Source: Thermomucor indicae-seudaticae (Eukaryota > Mucoromycota > Mucoromycetes > Mucorales > Lichtheimiaceae). Taken from it: 40,050 bases of DNA. Position numbers and translations under genes: made by a program. Under the pieces are notes generated by a model that was given only the letters and a program-made list of their open reading frames with translations, was not told where the DNA came from and searched no databases. How positions within the stretch are numbered: the first letter of the stretch is position 1; every line of letters starts with the position of its first letter. The DNA lies in contig JSYX01000309.1 in assembly GCA_000787465.1 (NCBI GenBank), positions 1 through 40,050 of the forward strand, given 5' to 3'. Positions 1-8,626 of the stretch are shown in pieces.

Positions 1-91
1 ATTTCATGTTTCTCGTCAACGCGTTTACTCAATTTGTTTCCAAACTGCTTGTCAGTTTTATGCTATGCCTTGATCTTATTATGCTGTACAG

Positions 92-1116
92 GTCAATGAA
101 TCGATGTGTCTGTGTTGCTGCTCAGCCCTCCGTTGCCACTGATGAGCCCGGTTTCCAAGTCGATCGTTTGCATACGATGTTACTCGCATACACAGATATC
201 TTGACAAGACTATTAAAGGACAAGGATCAGGACACGTTTGACAAGAGTATCACAGCCCTGGCGAACGAATATGGCCTGTCGCCTCAGTTTGTATTAAACT
301 CGGTTCAACCTATCAAACAGTTTGCTCTCCAAAGTTAATACGCGCACGAGGACGGTCTGATGGGTCTCCAAGAGGAACGGATTGCTCAAGCGTCCAGCCA
401 AGGCGTCGCTAAAGAAGACCACTTGAGCTTCCCCGAGTCAAAACGGATGACGAAGCAATGGCATCTCAGAACAGGTCTAGCCCTCGAGAAGGCTTTAAAA
501 TCAGGACAAGGGCACTAAATCCGCAATGCGTTCCTTGTATTGAGACAACTCATGCCTCACTTCCTGGTGATACGCAAGCAAGGTTTGATGCTGGTGAAAA
601 CGATCCAACAATTGGCAAACCGTGCATGTCGGAATGACATTGAAGTCTTCGCTAGAAGGTAAGTCCCTCTGTCTTTCCTAAAGTTAAAGAATATCTATAA
701 ATTAATTATTGTACAACAGCTATCTTCGTTTGGTTCAAAAGAAAAGGACACGGTGGGTGCTGAAGACCGCGTTCCTAGGACAAGAGGAGCCAGCAAAAGA
801 AGCAGGAAACGGTAGCCCCGCCATCTCGACTACGGCAACCGTACGTACTGAGGAGAGGACAAACGAAGAAGCGGAGCATGGACACGCTTCCCCTAACGAC
901 CGTAAGAGGGCGAGGCAAACCGAAGGGGACTCCAGCAGCAGAAATCGAAAGAGAAGCCGACACGAAGCGCTGCATGAAAGCGCTTCTCCTAACCAGCGTA
1001 AGAGGTCGAGGGAAACCGAAGGTGACGCTGGCAACAGCAATAATAAGCGACAACGACACGAGAGCGATCAGTTATGCTCTTTGTTTGAAAGACTGACGAT
1101 AGAATCCCATATTTAA
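92..1116 (+). pseudogene. THO complex subunit 2 (THO2/THOC2)-like C-terminal region with in-frame stops
   Basis: THO2 is the scaffold of the nuclear THO complex, which couples transcription to mRNA export. One frame runs from about 92 to 658, then across a 61-nt intron (659-719, GTAAGT...CAG, codon AGC split across it) to a stop at 1114-1116. The stretch at 450-760 has the THO2 C-domain pattern: W-H, an Ala-Leu helix ending in KSGQ, then IRNAFLVL, a Pro-Phe segment, and YLRLVQKKRTRW. The tail repeats an R/K-K-R-x-R motif with a Ser/Glu spacer, like the basic tails of THO2. Two TAA codons (336-338 and 516-518) interrupt this frame; the second falls just before IRNA, inside the most conserved part, so it looks like a nonsense mutation and not an unspliced intron. 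The part before 340 is not recognised, and the domain I would expect just upstream is missing. The start lies outside the window. A sequencing error is the alternative to decay. Confidence 0.55.
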
Positions 1117-1141
1117 CGGCATTGGACATTTTATTGAAAAT

Positions 1142-2533
1142 TTACAATGCCGCTTCGGGAAAGCGGGATCGGTTAGTGCCCATCATTAACCAGGAATGCA
1201 TGGAGTCCAACATCTGAGGGTCATGGTTGTCATTATCGTCGTCGTAGTCATTATTCTTATCGTTGTCATAATTGTCACCCTTATCATATTCGCTATCGTC
1301 GTTATAAAAATTATTGTTGTTATATTCTGGGCCATTTCTGTGTTGAGCTCGGGCTACTGTACGTTGTGCTACTGTAGGTGGGTATTGCTGGCAGGAATGC
1401 CGTGATAAACGAGAAGTTGCTGACTCGCTTTCGTTAAAATCATTGTCGTTGTCGTCGTATCCTGTGCCTTTTCTGTGCTGATCCTGGTTTACTGTACGCT
1501 GTGGCGACAAACGCGTGAATTGTCGGCGAGATTGGCATGATAAACGAGAAGCTGCTGATTCGGGTCCTTGCCTTTGGCTTTCCAGTCCAGTATGTAGCCC
1601 GTAGCCCATCTGATGAAGCATGGCAGCCAGATGTTTCATGATGACAAGATACTCATCCCGGCTTACACGTGCTTGCCCAAATCGGGCCCGTTCGTACCCT
1701 TCCACATAGACTTGCCCAAGTTGCTCATCGATGATATTCCGTTGTATTAGGAATTGAATGTATTTTCTCACAGACACATAGTTTGGGCGAGCAAACGCAG
1801 GCTGGATCTGTATCGCAGCTTGTTCTAAACCATGAAAATCAGTCGACAATGAAAAAGAAGTGTTTCCCCAAAAGTTCGTCTTGCCTATAATGGTAGCGGT
1901 CCCGGAGATAACTCGCTTAAAGTCTACGCCTTCAAGTGTTGCATCACCTTTGCGCAATTTGCAAAAATACGTTAATCAATGTACAGATCCTTTTTTTCAG
2001 GTAGTCTCGATGGGTTACCCGGACGGCCCCAGCCCGTCTGTCCAATGTCCTCGGGACGAGGCTCTGCTGCTGCCGATTCGCGGATCTGCTTCACCTCTTC
2101 CAATTTGTGTTGGATGTGAGAATAAACGTCCTACATATATACCAACGTAAATGTCGGGCATCATCACGCAAAGCCGCCATTGCAATACATTTGGCACGTC
2201 GTCTTGCTTGATCGGTATATATGTCTTGGGAATATCTCGCGTCGCTCTATGCACGGAAATGACACGGCTGAATGAAACTGAAAGGGAAACAACAGCCTGA
2301 ATGCAATTGATATTTCACAGATCCGGAGAATAATCACCCCCATCTTTTTGCCTTACCAGCAGCCAGTAGCTTACGGTCACGACGACTAGATTTCGGTCGT
2401 CAAGACTTCCTGACTGTGTCCAATCGGCAAGTGCTTGGATAATGATGTCTGCGGCTGTTATGGCAACGCAGAGGGAGGTCAACAGAAGGAGGAAGCAGAG
2501 GGACACACGACAGAGGAAACGAACTGTCCTCAT
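1142..2533 (-). CDS. DLT1: Defect at low temperature protein 1 (Dlt1)
   Basis: Four exons: 2533-2357, 2296-2189, 2130-2019 and 1947-1142, giving 400 residues with all phases consistent. Exon 1 holds a first membrane helix (residues about 8-35, FLLLLTSLCVA). A second helix spans the exon 1/2 junction (VVVTVSYWLLAVVSLSVSF). It is followed by the family signature DIPKTYIPI, then GQTGWGRPG in exon 3 and YERARFG with a short helical module in exon 4. These features in this order match fungal Dlt1, a two-helix membrane protein needed for growth in the cold; its biochemical role is not known. The C-terminal 130 residues are a disordered Asn/Asp/Tyr-rich tail with a partial repeat (SRLSxxSxxQ and QRTVxxxQHR occur twice), longer and more acidic than I would expect for the family. 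The intron at 2018-1948 has a TTAAC branch-like site. The gene converges on the THO2-like locus, leaving only 25 bases between stops. Confidence 0.85.
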
Positions 2534-3112
2534 CGATTTGTATTGTATGGAAAAGGGTATTCAAAACAAAGAGCTTTTGAAAAGGGAATTGCCCGGCCAA
2601 GTATTATATATCAATCAGCTCAGTGCATTCCAGGACCCCCTTCCATGTACTTATCCCGTCTGTCTCACATTCTTCGCACTAGTGTATTTCCACGATTGAT
2701 TCCTTTATTCATTTGTCCTTTGCAATTTACTCTTTTGTTATAATTTACCATCCAGCTACATTCTTACCTTCTACACTGTATATACCAACCTTAGTTCGAT
2801 ATGGAATTATTCTTTCTACTATACCCCTGTCTCCCGAATTGTTGAAAAGCACCTTTCTTGCCTTGTTCCGTCCAGCAAACCACGGCAAATCCACGGTTCA
2901 AGCAAGCGTTCACTTCTTGTTAAGCATGGATTCACTGCGATGCAAAAAGTACCCTCTGCTCCGAAAAAGAGTGCTTTATTACCAGAACCATAAAGTATTC
3001 TCAATCGCCACTGTGATCGTTCCCTTGCCTTTCTTAATAAAACCTCGCTTAATAAAAGTGTGGCAAACTTCACGGGTCCTTGAAGATCTTCAAAGACACG
3101 CTTTTTTACGCC
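2534..3112. other. Intergenic stretch, no gene recognised
   Basis: AT-rich DNA upstream of DLT1 and downstream of the broken frame that follows. A plus-strand reading frame at 2713-3189 is open but has no recognisable motif, and its end overlaps the better minus-strand frame. Presumably this stretch holds the DLT1 promoter on the minus strand; no TATA or CCAAT element stood out. Confidence 0.4.
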
Positions 3113-3936
3113 CTACATCTCGTGACGATCTGTTATTCCGAAACGGGGAAGACCGTCTTGTGAAGGACGAATACCTGGAAAATGACTGAGGAAAAGCGTC
3201 AAAGAGGGAACAATGTCTTGCACTTTTCTTGAAGTGTAACTCCAAACGATTTGGAAACGTTGTGCAAGGTCTTTGGATAGCAACACTTTGGGCATTGCTT
3301 CGTACCTTTTCAAGACGACCAAGTCGCTGTGCATAGGACTTGTGCAATAATATGCTAGGACAGTTAAGGCATCATCCTCGTCTGATGGTGCAAGCATTGG
3401 AGGAAAAAGGCGCGTTGGTATTATGAACAAACATTCTCAAGTCGTTGAATATGCAAAGCAACCTGTCGAGCCTTTCGCAAGAATCAGGTCACGCTTTGCA
3501 AAGATCACTTGACGCATGTGTTTTTGGTACACGCGGATGGTATTCGGTTGGTTGTGGGATGCCGCGTGAATCACCAATTTCTCTTTGTAAGCGTAGTTGG
3601 TGTGGCAACATTCCATATCGCAGCCAGCTGAAATGTCGAATGGGTACGGCGGCAAAACCAACCTGAGTGTCCAAATCACGAAATGGTTCTTGGGCTGGCA
3701 ATAAGGCAGACCATCACACGTCCAACCGGCCATGACAATTCCTGATTGCCCACAATTTACTCCTGGTACCGACGCTTTCTCAATTGCCTGCTTCAACCAA
3801 ACGAGACCTTCCTCGAGGATGACTGTGGAATGTGTTTCTGGCCAGACGTGAAGAGGCAAGGGAAGCGCATAATTGCCGCTGAGCTGATCTGTTATCTGCA
3901 GTCGCCTCCGCTGTATAGCGTTGACAGATCAGTTAT
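3113..3936 (-). pseudogene. Unrecognised reading frame interrupted by one TGA
   Basis: One minus-strand frame is open from about 3936 to a stop at 3113, except for a TGA at 3439-3437. The two halves (about 165 and 108 residues) lie in the same phase, so a single base change or sequencing error splits what was one frame of about 275 residues. The first half has an aromatic and Cys-rich middle (residues around CNCGQ-like, CDGLPYC and GCDMECC); the second contains a helical, Leu-rich segment. I do not recognise a family. There is no start codon with good context, and no intron removing the TGA is apparent. It could be a decayed transposon protein or a decayed lineage-specific gene; the sequence alone does not decide. 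Confidence 0.35.
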
Positions 3937-4252
3937 GTGACACGTTTTTGATAAGGTGGGATTGACGAATGATGCCTTTTAAGAGTTGATGCTGCCATCT
4001 TTTCTTTTTATCAAAACCACTCTTGTCTTTGTGTAAGTCGACAGAGTTTTGTCACCATCCTATGTATCATTCGAGCCCACGTTTTCAATATAGAGACGGT
4101 TTTGTACCTGAGAAGCTAGCACACGCTGTGTCACCTGACGGGAGAATAAGGGTTTCCGCTGCAAACTCATTGGATAAACGCGCACACCGCTATGGTCACG
4201 CATAAAACTGTCCCTCTTTCTCTCTCTCTGTTTGCCCTTTTATTCTCTCCAA
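3937..4252. promoter_or_regulatory. Upstream region of the nitrilase gene
   Basis: About 315 bases without a supported gene. The last 45 bases before the start codon are a pyrimidine tract rich in CTCT, a common leader feature in fungi. No TATA-like element was obvious. It lies between the broken minus-strand frame and the nitrilase-family gene, which are divergently arranged. Confidence 0.35.
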
Positions 4253-5319
4253 ATGCGTATCGCTGCTGTGCAGTTCTATATTAACCACAAAGACAAGGAG
4301 TCCAATTGGGCACGGATCTCGGATTTTGTGAAAAAGGCCAGAGAGCGCCGAGCCGACCTGATAGTATTTCCAGAGCAAGTGATCATTATTATTACGTGAA
4401 AAAACGCGGAAGTAACAAACATGTAAAAGATATGTCATTGGCGGGCCAGGACGTGATTCTGTGTTGGGAAAAGAAGCTTGCCAGCGTTTCTGTGATTTAG
4501 CGAAAACGCATGGACTTGACATTGTTGTGGGCACCATTATCGAGCGCGATCCCGACGACAATCACCTGTACAACTGTGCCTACTATATAGACAAGGACGG
4601 CAAGGTGCTATTGGAATATCGCAAAGTCCACTTATGGCATCCTGAGCGCGACTATCTACACAAAGGTGGGGTATTCACGCGCCTTTCCTTTCTCTCTCAC
4701 AGGTGCGTTAAACATGGAAATTTATACAGGTCAGCACGGTTTCAACACGGTCAAGAATCGCTTTGGAATCACAATGGGCATCTGTGTCTGCTGGGACATT
4801 GCCTTTCCCGAGGCATTTCGGCACATGGCTTTGGAGCATCATGCGCAGCTCATTATAGCGCCAGGTATATTCCTAACCCAGTCCCCCCCCCCCAAAAGCA
4901 GTCGAGCAATATTAACACGTTTTCTATCAGCTTATTGGACGCTGGAGGATGGCGGACCCGTCGCGCTGACACATGATCCACAGTGTGAAGCCAAAATGAT
5001 TGATTACATTGTGGGCGCTCGAGCGTTTGAAAACGAGATCTGTATGGTGTTTTGCAATGCGGCCAACGGCAGCGACGAGCAGCCAAAACCGCCCTTTGGG
5101 ACGTTGACAGGGTGCACACAGATCGCAGTGCCTTTCAAGGGACCGGTCGCGCATGCTAGCGGAACCCAGGAAGAGATGGTCGTGGCCGATGTGGATGTGG
5201 AGCAGTTGACCGCGGATGTTGAACGTGTGTATCTGATACGCAAAGATTGGCATGAAGGCAAGGTCTTCGGTGGAAAGACAGAACAAGAAGTCGAAACCAT
5301 AACCAAACAAAAGCTCTAA
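4253..5319 (+). CDS. Carbon-nitrogen hydrolase (nitrilase superfamily)
   Basis: Nitrilase-fold amidases cleave C-N bonds in amides or nitriles using a Glu-Lys-Cys triad. All three are visible: Glu in LIVFPE (about residue 41), Lys in YRKVHLWHPE and Cys in GICVCWDIAFPEAF. The start MRIAAVQF is the typical first strand. Clear exons are 4430-4665, 4703-4864 and 4931-5319, with introns of 37 nt (4666-4702) and 66 nt (4865-4930). The first junction is awkward. A donor at 4379 gives the natural-looking FPEQ but leaves the next exon one base out of frame. A donor at 4396 restores the frame (309 residues) but implies a 34-nt intron and inserts five hydrophobic residues after the catalytic Glu. Either the introns here are exceptionally short or the copy has a one-base frameshift. 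Substrate cannot be told from sequence; omega-amidase or a generic fungal amidase are options. Confidence 0.8.
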
Positions 5320-5553
5320 AACCATATTAAAAGTTACACCATTGCCTGCTTTGAAGACGATGTCTTGAATCATCTAATATTCGCAATATGTTTGCCGTTC
5401 TCAGACGAGTAGTAGTCCTCTCTCATGGGATCATTATGTCGCCAGACTTCTTTTGGGTGAATGAAAATTTCCCCCAAATTCAAAGCCGACAACTGTAGCA
5501 CGTTAATTACTGCCTAAGCCTGCTTAGCTTTCACCTCTTCTCTTACAACCCAC

Positions 5554-7217
5554 ATGGTATCGTCGTCGCCTTTTTCCAGTGGTCGTGGCATAAAGAGTAT
5601 CTTTAGCAAGGATACGAACCGGTCCCGCGCCAACAGTACTACGGCGTTGCCACAGCACTCTGAGCCAACACCACCACTTCCTGCCAGTCAATCGCAGCCG
5701 CTTCGCCGAGGATTAAGCATGAGCTCTTCATCGCATCGCCTCTCCATGATGCCTGACTTTCGGAATCGCCCGCTACCTTCACCACCAACAGCTGCTGCTA
5801 TCCAACGGTCATCTTCCAGCGATTACAATCTTTTATCAAAGACCCGCAACAAACCCGCCGCCAAGAAACAGCCTTTATACAAGCGGTTTTCCCGAGCCAT
5901 TACTGCGACTACTACTACTGCTGCTGCTGACGACGAGGAGGAGGACGACGAGTCTCTAGCCGCAACCTACACCGCGTACTTGACGCTGGATGGGAGTCAG
6001 ACAAAGCTGAACCAATCCGAAAGCAGCAGTCTTCACCAAGAGGACCCTACTCGTCTTGACAATGATAATAACACTAGGATGAAGCGGTCTCAGTCCTTAT
6101 TAATGATGAACGAACATGATGGTGTGTTACCCAAATCTGCGGTCCGCAGGAACCAGGTTGCTCGGCTAGTGAATGAGCTCGACCAACTGAAGCATGGAAA
6201 GTCGCAAGAGTGGATCGATCTGGAGCAGCGGTATAACCATATGGAGCGAATGCTGGCGGCCAAGGAAGCCGAATACAACAAGATTTCAGCCAATTTCCAT
6301 AAACATGTCATGGTAAATACGAAAATACCTGTTTCCAATATGGATTCGCTCTTACAAATGGCGGTGTTAGACGATTCGAGCTACCGATGACGACTTTAGT
6401 ACGATCCAGACGAAGCTCACGATGCTTCAATCCAAGATCGCCTCACTCCCCTTGGCTCTCAAGAAATACGCGGTTGACCATGCCGACGCGACCGCATTTT
6501 TTGAAAAGCGATGGCCGTCCCTCGTACCTGCCATCGACCACTTGCGCCACCAAAAGAAAACCCTCGATTACAATATCATTTGCATGCTTGTCGAGAAACT
6601 GGTCACCGAGACCTTGGTGGATCGGATCTACAATGTGCCGGTGCACGTCGGGCTGCCTGCGAACCAGGCCTACGAGGAGATCAAGCGGCTGATGGATCCA
6701 TACGACCCGGTGTGGTCCGTGCGGCTCCGGCAGCAGCTCTGCAAGCTCACAGTCCACTCGATCCATGCGAACGACGCGATGGCGCAGACCATTGGCTCGG
6801 CCAAGGCAGCCGTCACGGATGCGTTGGTGGAGCTGCTTGCGACGCACCTCTACACGACGCCCGAGGGGCGTCCGTCGCTGGCGTCCAAGATCGCCAGACT
6901 CGTGGATGCCGCGGCGGATGTAAGCTTGGCAATGCATAGTCAGGATGTCATGGTCCAGCCGCGGTCGTTCAAAGAAGGCGGCCAAGAGAACTTGTTGAAT
7001 CCGGACTTGGCGACGGTGCAGCAAGGGTCGGCAGAGAATGCAACCAGGATACAGATCGTCATTTGTCCACCGTTTACCGCACGCGATCACCAAGATGATG
7101 ATAATACAAATGAATTGCTCCTTTTGAAAGGAAAGGTCATTTGTTTCTGAGTCCCCCCCCCCTCTTCCCACTTACTTACGATTACAGATACCTCCTCCTC
7201 CTCCTCTTCGTGAATGA
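5554..7217 (+). CDS. Uncharacterised Ser-rich coiled-coil protein
   Basis: Not recognised. Three exons (5554-6312, 6371-7135, 7188-7217) encode 517 residues, all in phase. Residues 1-115 are disordered and Ser/Pro-rich with basic patches; a short acidic run (DDEEEDDE) follows near residue 130. A coiled coil covers about 205-253 (LVNELDQLKHG, then LEQRYNHMERMLAAKEAEYNK). After the first intron a largely helical region of about 220 residues begins with LSKIASLPLAL-like heptads, and contains no enzyme motif. The protein ends in a short proline run from a 30-nt last exon. The first intron is 58 nt (6313-6370); the second (7136-7187) contains a run of ten C. The pattern, a disordered head followed by coiled coil and helical domain, is common for fungal cytoskeletal or cortex adaptors, but no function is claimed. 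Confidence 0.7.
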
Positions 7218-7374
7218 ATATTCCCCTCCGACTTATCATTCGTGACAACGTCTCATGTACAAAGGTCTTACGCTTTGTATGATTTGGACTGGTTTATTTG
7301 CTTTTTTGCTTACAGTATATAAATAGTGGACGTATCTATTTCTTTAATACTGCCTCGCTCTCTATTTAGCATGG
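7218..7374. other. Intergenic, isolated TATA-like box
   Basis: Downstream of the coiled-coil gene. It contains TATATAAATAG at 7316-7326, a good TATA-box match on the plus strand, but no convincing gene begins within the following kilobase. Either it marks an unannotated non-coding transcript entering the adjacent repeat or it is chance in AT-rich DNA. Confidence 0.3.
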
Positions 7375-7930
7375 GTTGTTCATAATGGTATGATAACAGG
7401 TGTTCGGTATCCAAATGAGGGACTGTCATGGGTTCATTCTACCAGGAACATTGCGTTATCAAGAAAGTACAAGCTCTTCCATTGTACTGGTACGCTCGGA
7501 TACAACATTATGTACTTTATCATTTTCTTTTTCAATTGTCAGGCCCAAGGGCCGCCAAAGATTCCCCCCCCCCCCAGTGGCGCGGCAGACGGGGTGATTG
7601 GATATAGTTTCAATCAGCATCGGGTGCACCCTCATCTGCGTGGTTTTGCCCTAGCACAATGCTTGGTGAAAAGCGAGAGGGATCTGGGGTCAGCCGCTAA
7701 TTATACCTTTTCGGCTTCTGAAACGAGAGTTTCATATGGTTGGTTCTCTCACCATTTGCTCTTCTAATTGGTTCAAGACCACAAGTGAACGCACATAATT
7801 GGTTATTGTTCTTTTTCATTGGTAAGGCCAAATCACCGCCACCGGCTGAGGTTTCGGATCATGCATCTACTGTAATAGAGTGCCGCTCAAATCAGGTCCT
7901 GGCTGACAACTTTAGGGATCGGGGTCTGTG
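7375..7930 (+). repeat. Dispersed repeat, copy 1 (CCAAT-rich element)
   Basis: This stretch matches the reverse complement of about 21390-21865. Shared blocks include TGGTACGCTCG (7490s), a TTATCATTTTCTTTTTCA block, GGATATAGTTT-CAATCAGCATCGG, CCTCATCTGCGTGG, a block around ATCTGGGGT-AGCCGC, and AATTGGTTCAAG, AATTGGTTATTGTTC and TTTTTCATTGGTAAGG in the same order. Identity is high in blocks with small indels between them, as in an old non-autonomous element. It has no long coding frame. ATTGG boxes are at 7596, 7767, 7798 and 7818. This copy carries a run of C near 7564-7574 that is absent from copy 2. No terminal inverted repeat or target duplication could be fixed by eye, so the ends are approximate. 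Confidence 0.75.
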
Positions 7931-7997
7931 TGTCGCGAACATGATCGCCACACTGAAGCTTATATGATCGTACTGTGAATCTAAAAAAGGAAGGACA

Positions 7998-8240
7998 ATG
8001 ATATCTGGCCATGACGCAAACGAATTCCTACAGTCATTGTTATTATCGCAAGGAGCCATGACTCCTTTTTTTTCGTGCAGACTGTACTCTATGCGACTTT
8101 TTGTGTGCATTTTTCAGATAAAGACATCATAGTCTGCTCAATCTCCCCAAGTTTGAAAAGTGAGCAACCGCTCTGTCTTCCGCCATTGTTATTATTTCGA
8201 GCGCGATCAGTGCTTATTGGCGATATAAGACTTTTCCATT
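7998..8240 (+). repeat. Relic resembling PA-TM-RING gene 3' flanks
   Basis: The left part (7998-8110) matches the end and downstream flank of PA-TM-RING copy 2 (39610-39720): GATATC, CATGACGCAAACGAA, TTATCGC, GCAGACTGTA, ATGC-ACTT and a CATTTTT-TTCAGATA block occur in the same order. The right part (8141-8230) matches the downstream flank of copy 1 (about 10270-10370): ATCTCCC-AA-TTTG-AAA, GAGC-ATCAG-GCTTAT. In copy 2 the CATGA of the first block is the stop codon context, so this segment looks like the tail of a third, lost paralogue. No coding region remains upstream, where the dispersed repeat now sits. Confidence 0.55.
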
Positions 8241-8626
8241 ATTCCGTGAACTCCTTGTAATATTGTCTGTCTAATATAGCGAAGCATCACAGCGTTAATC
8301 TCTGGATTCGAATTGATATAGGCTTTTCTTTGGAATCCAACGCGCAGAGATCTCACTGTCGATTAGCGGGCACAGACACAACTTCGATCGAATTTACTTG
8401 GAGCACTGTCCATTTCTAACGAAAAGGGGTTCCCCTCTATGTACTGGGCGTTTTTTGTTGTTGTTGTCAAGTGGAAAGATGTCTTTTTTGAACGGAATAT
8501 GTCCCTGATATAAAAAGTTCCTGTCTTACCTGTTATTCACCGAGGACTTTTTTTTTGTTTGCTTTTTCGTTTGCTAACAAGTCCTGTTTTGTTTTTTTTT
8601 CTCTTTTCCATTGGCTTGTTTGTAAA
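8241..8626 (+). promoter_or_regulatory. Upstream region of PA-TM-RING copy 1
   Basis: About 385 bases before the start codon. T-rich tracts (8548-8610) precede the gene, a frequent fungal promoter or leader feature. A TATA-like ATATAAAAAG occurs near 8508-8517, about 110 bases upstream of the start. No other element is claimed. Confidence 0.35.

Noticed and set aside
1196..1405. Hydrophobic plus-strand frame rich in Val and Ile, like a membrane protein
   Set aside because: It is the reverse complement of GAT/GAC/AAT repeats encoding the Asp/Asn tail of Dlt1.
2713..3189. Plus-strand frame of 158 codons
   Set aside because: AT-rich, no family signature, no intron signals, and overlaps the minus-strand broken frame.
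6443..7171. Minus-strand frame of 242 codons
   Set aside because: Antisense shadow of exon 2 of the coiled-coil gene, whose phase and splice sites are consistent.
7153..7574. Runs of C near 7153 and 7564 as possible telomere-like or origin elements
   Set aside because: They are single homopolymers in an intron and in repeat copy 1, with no repeated unit.
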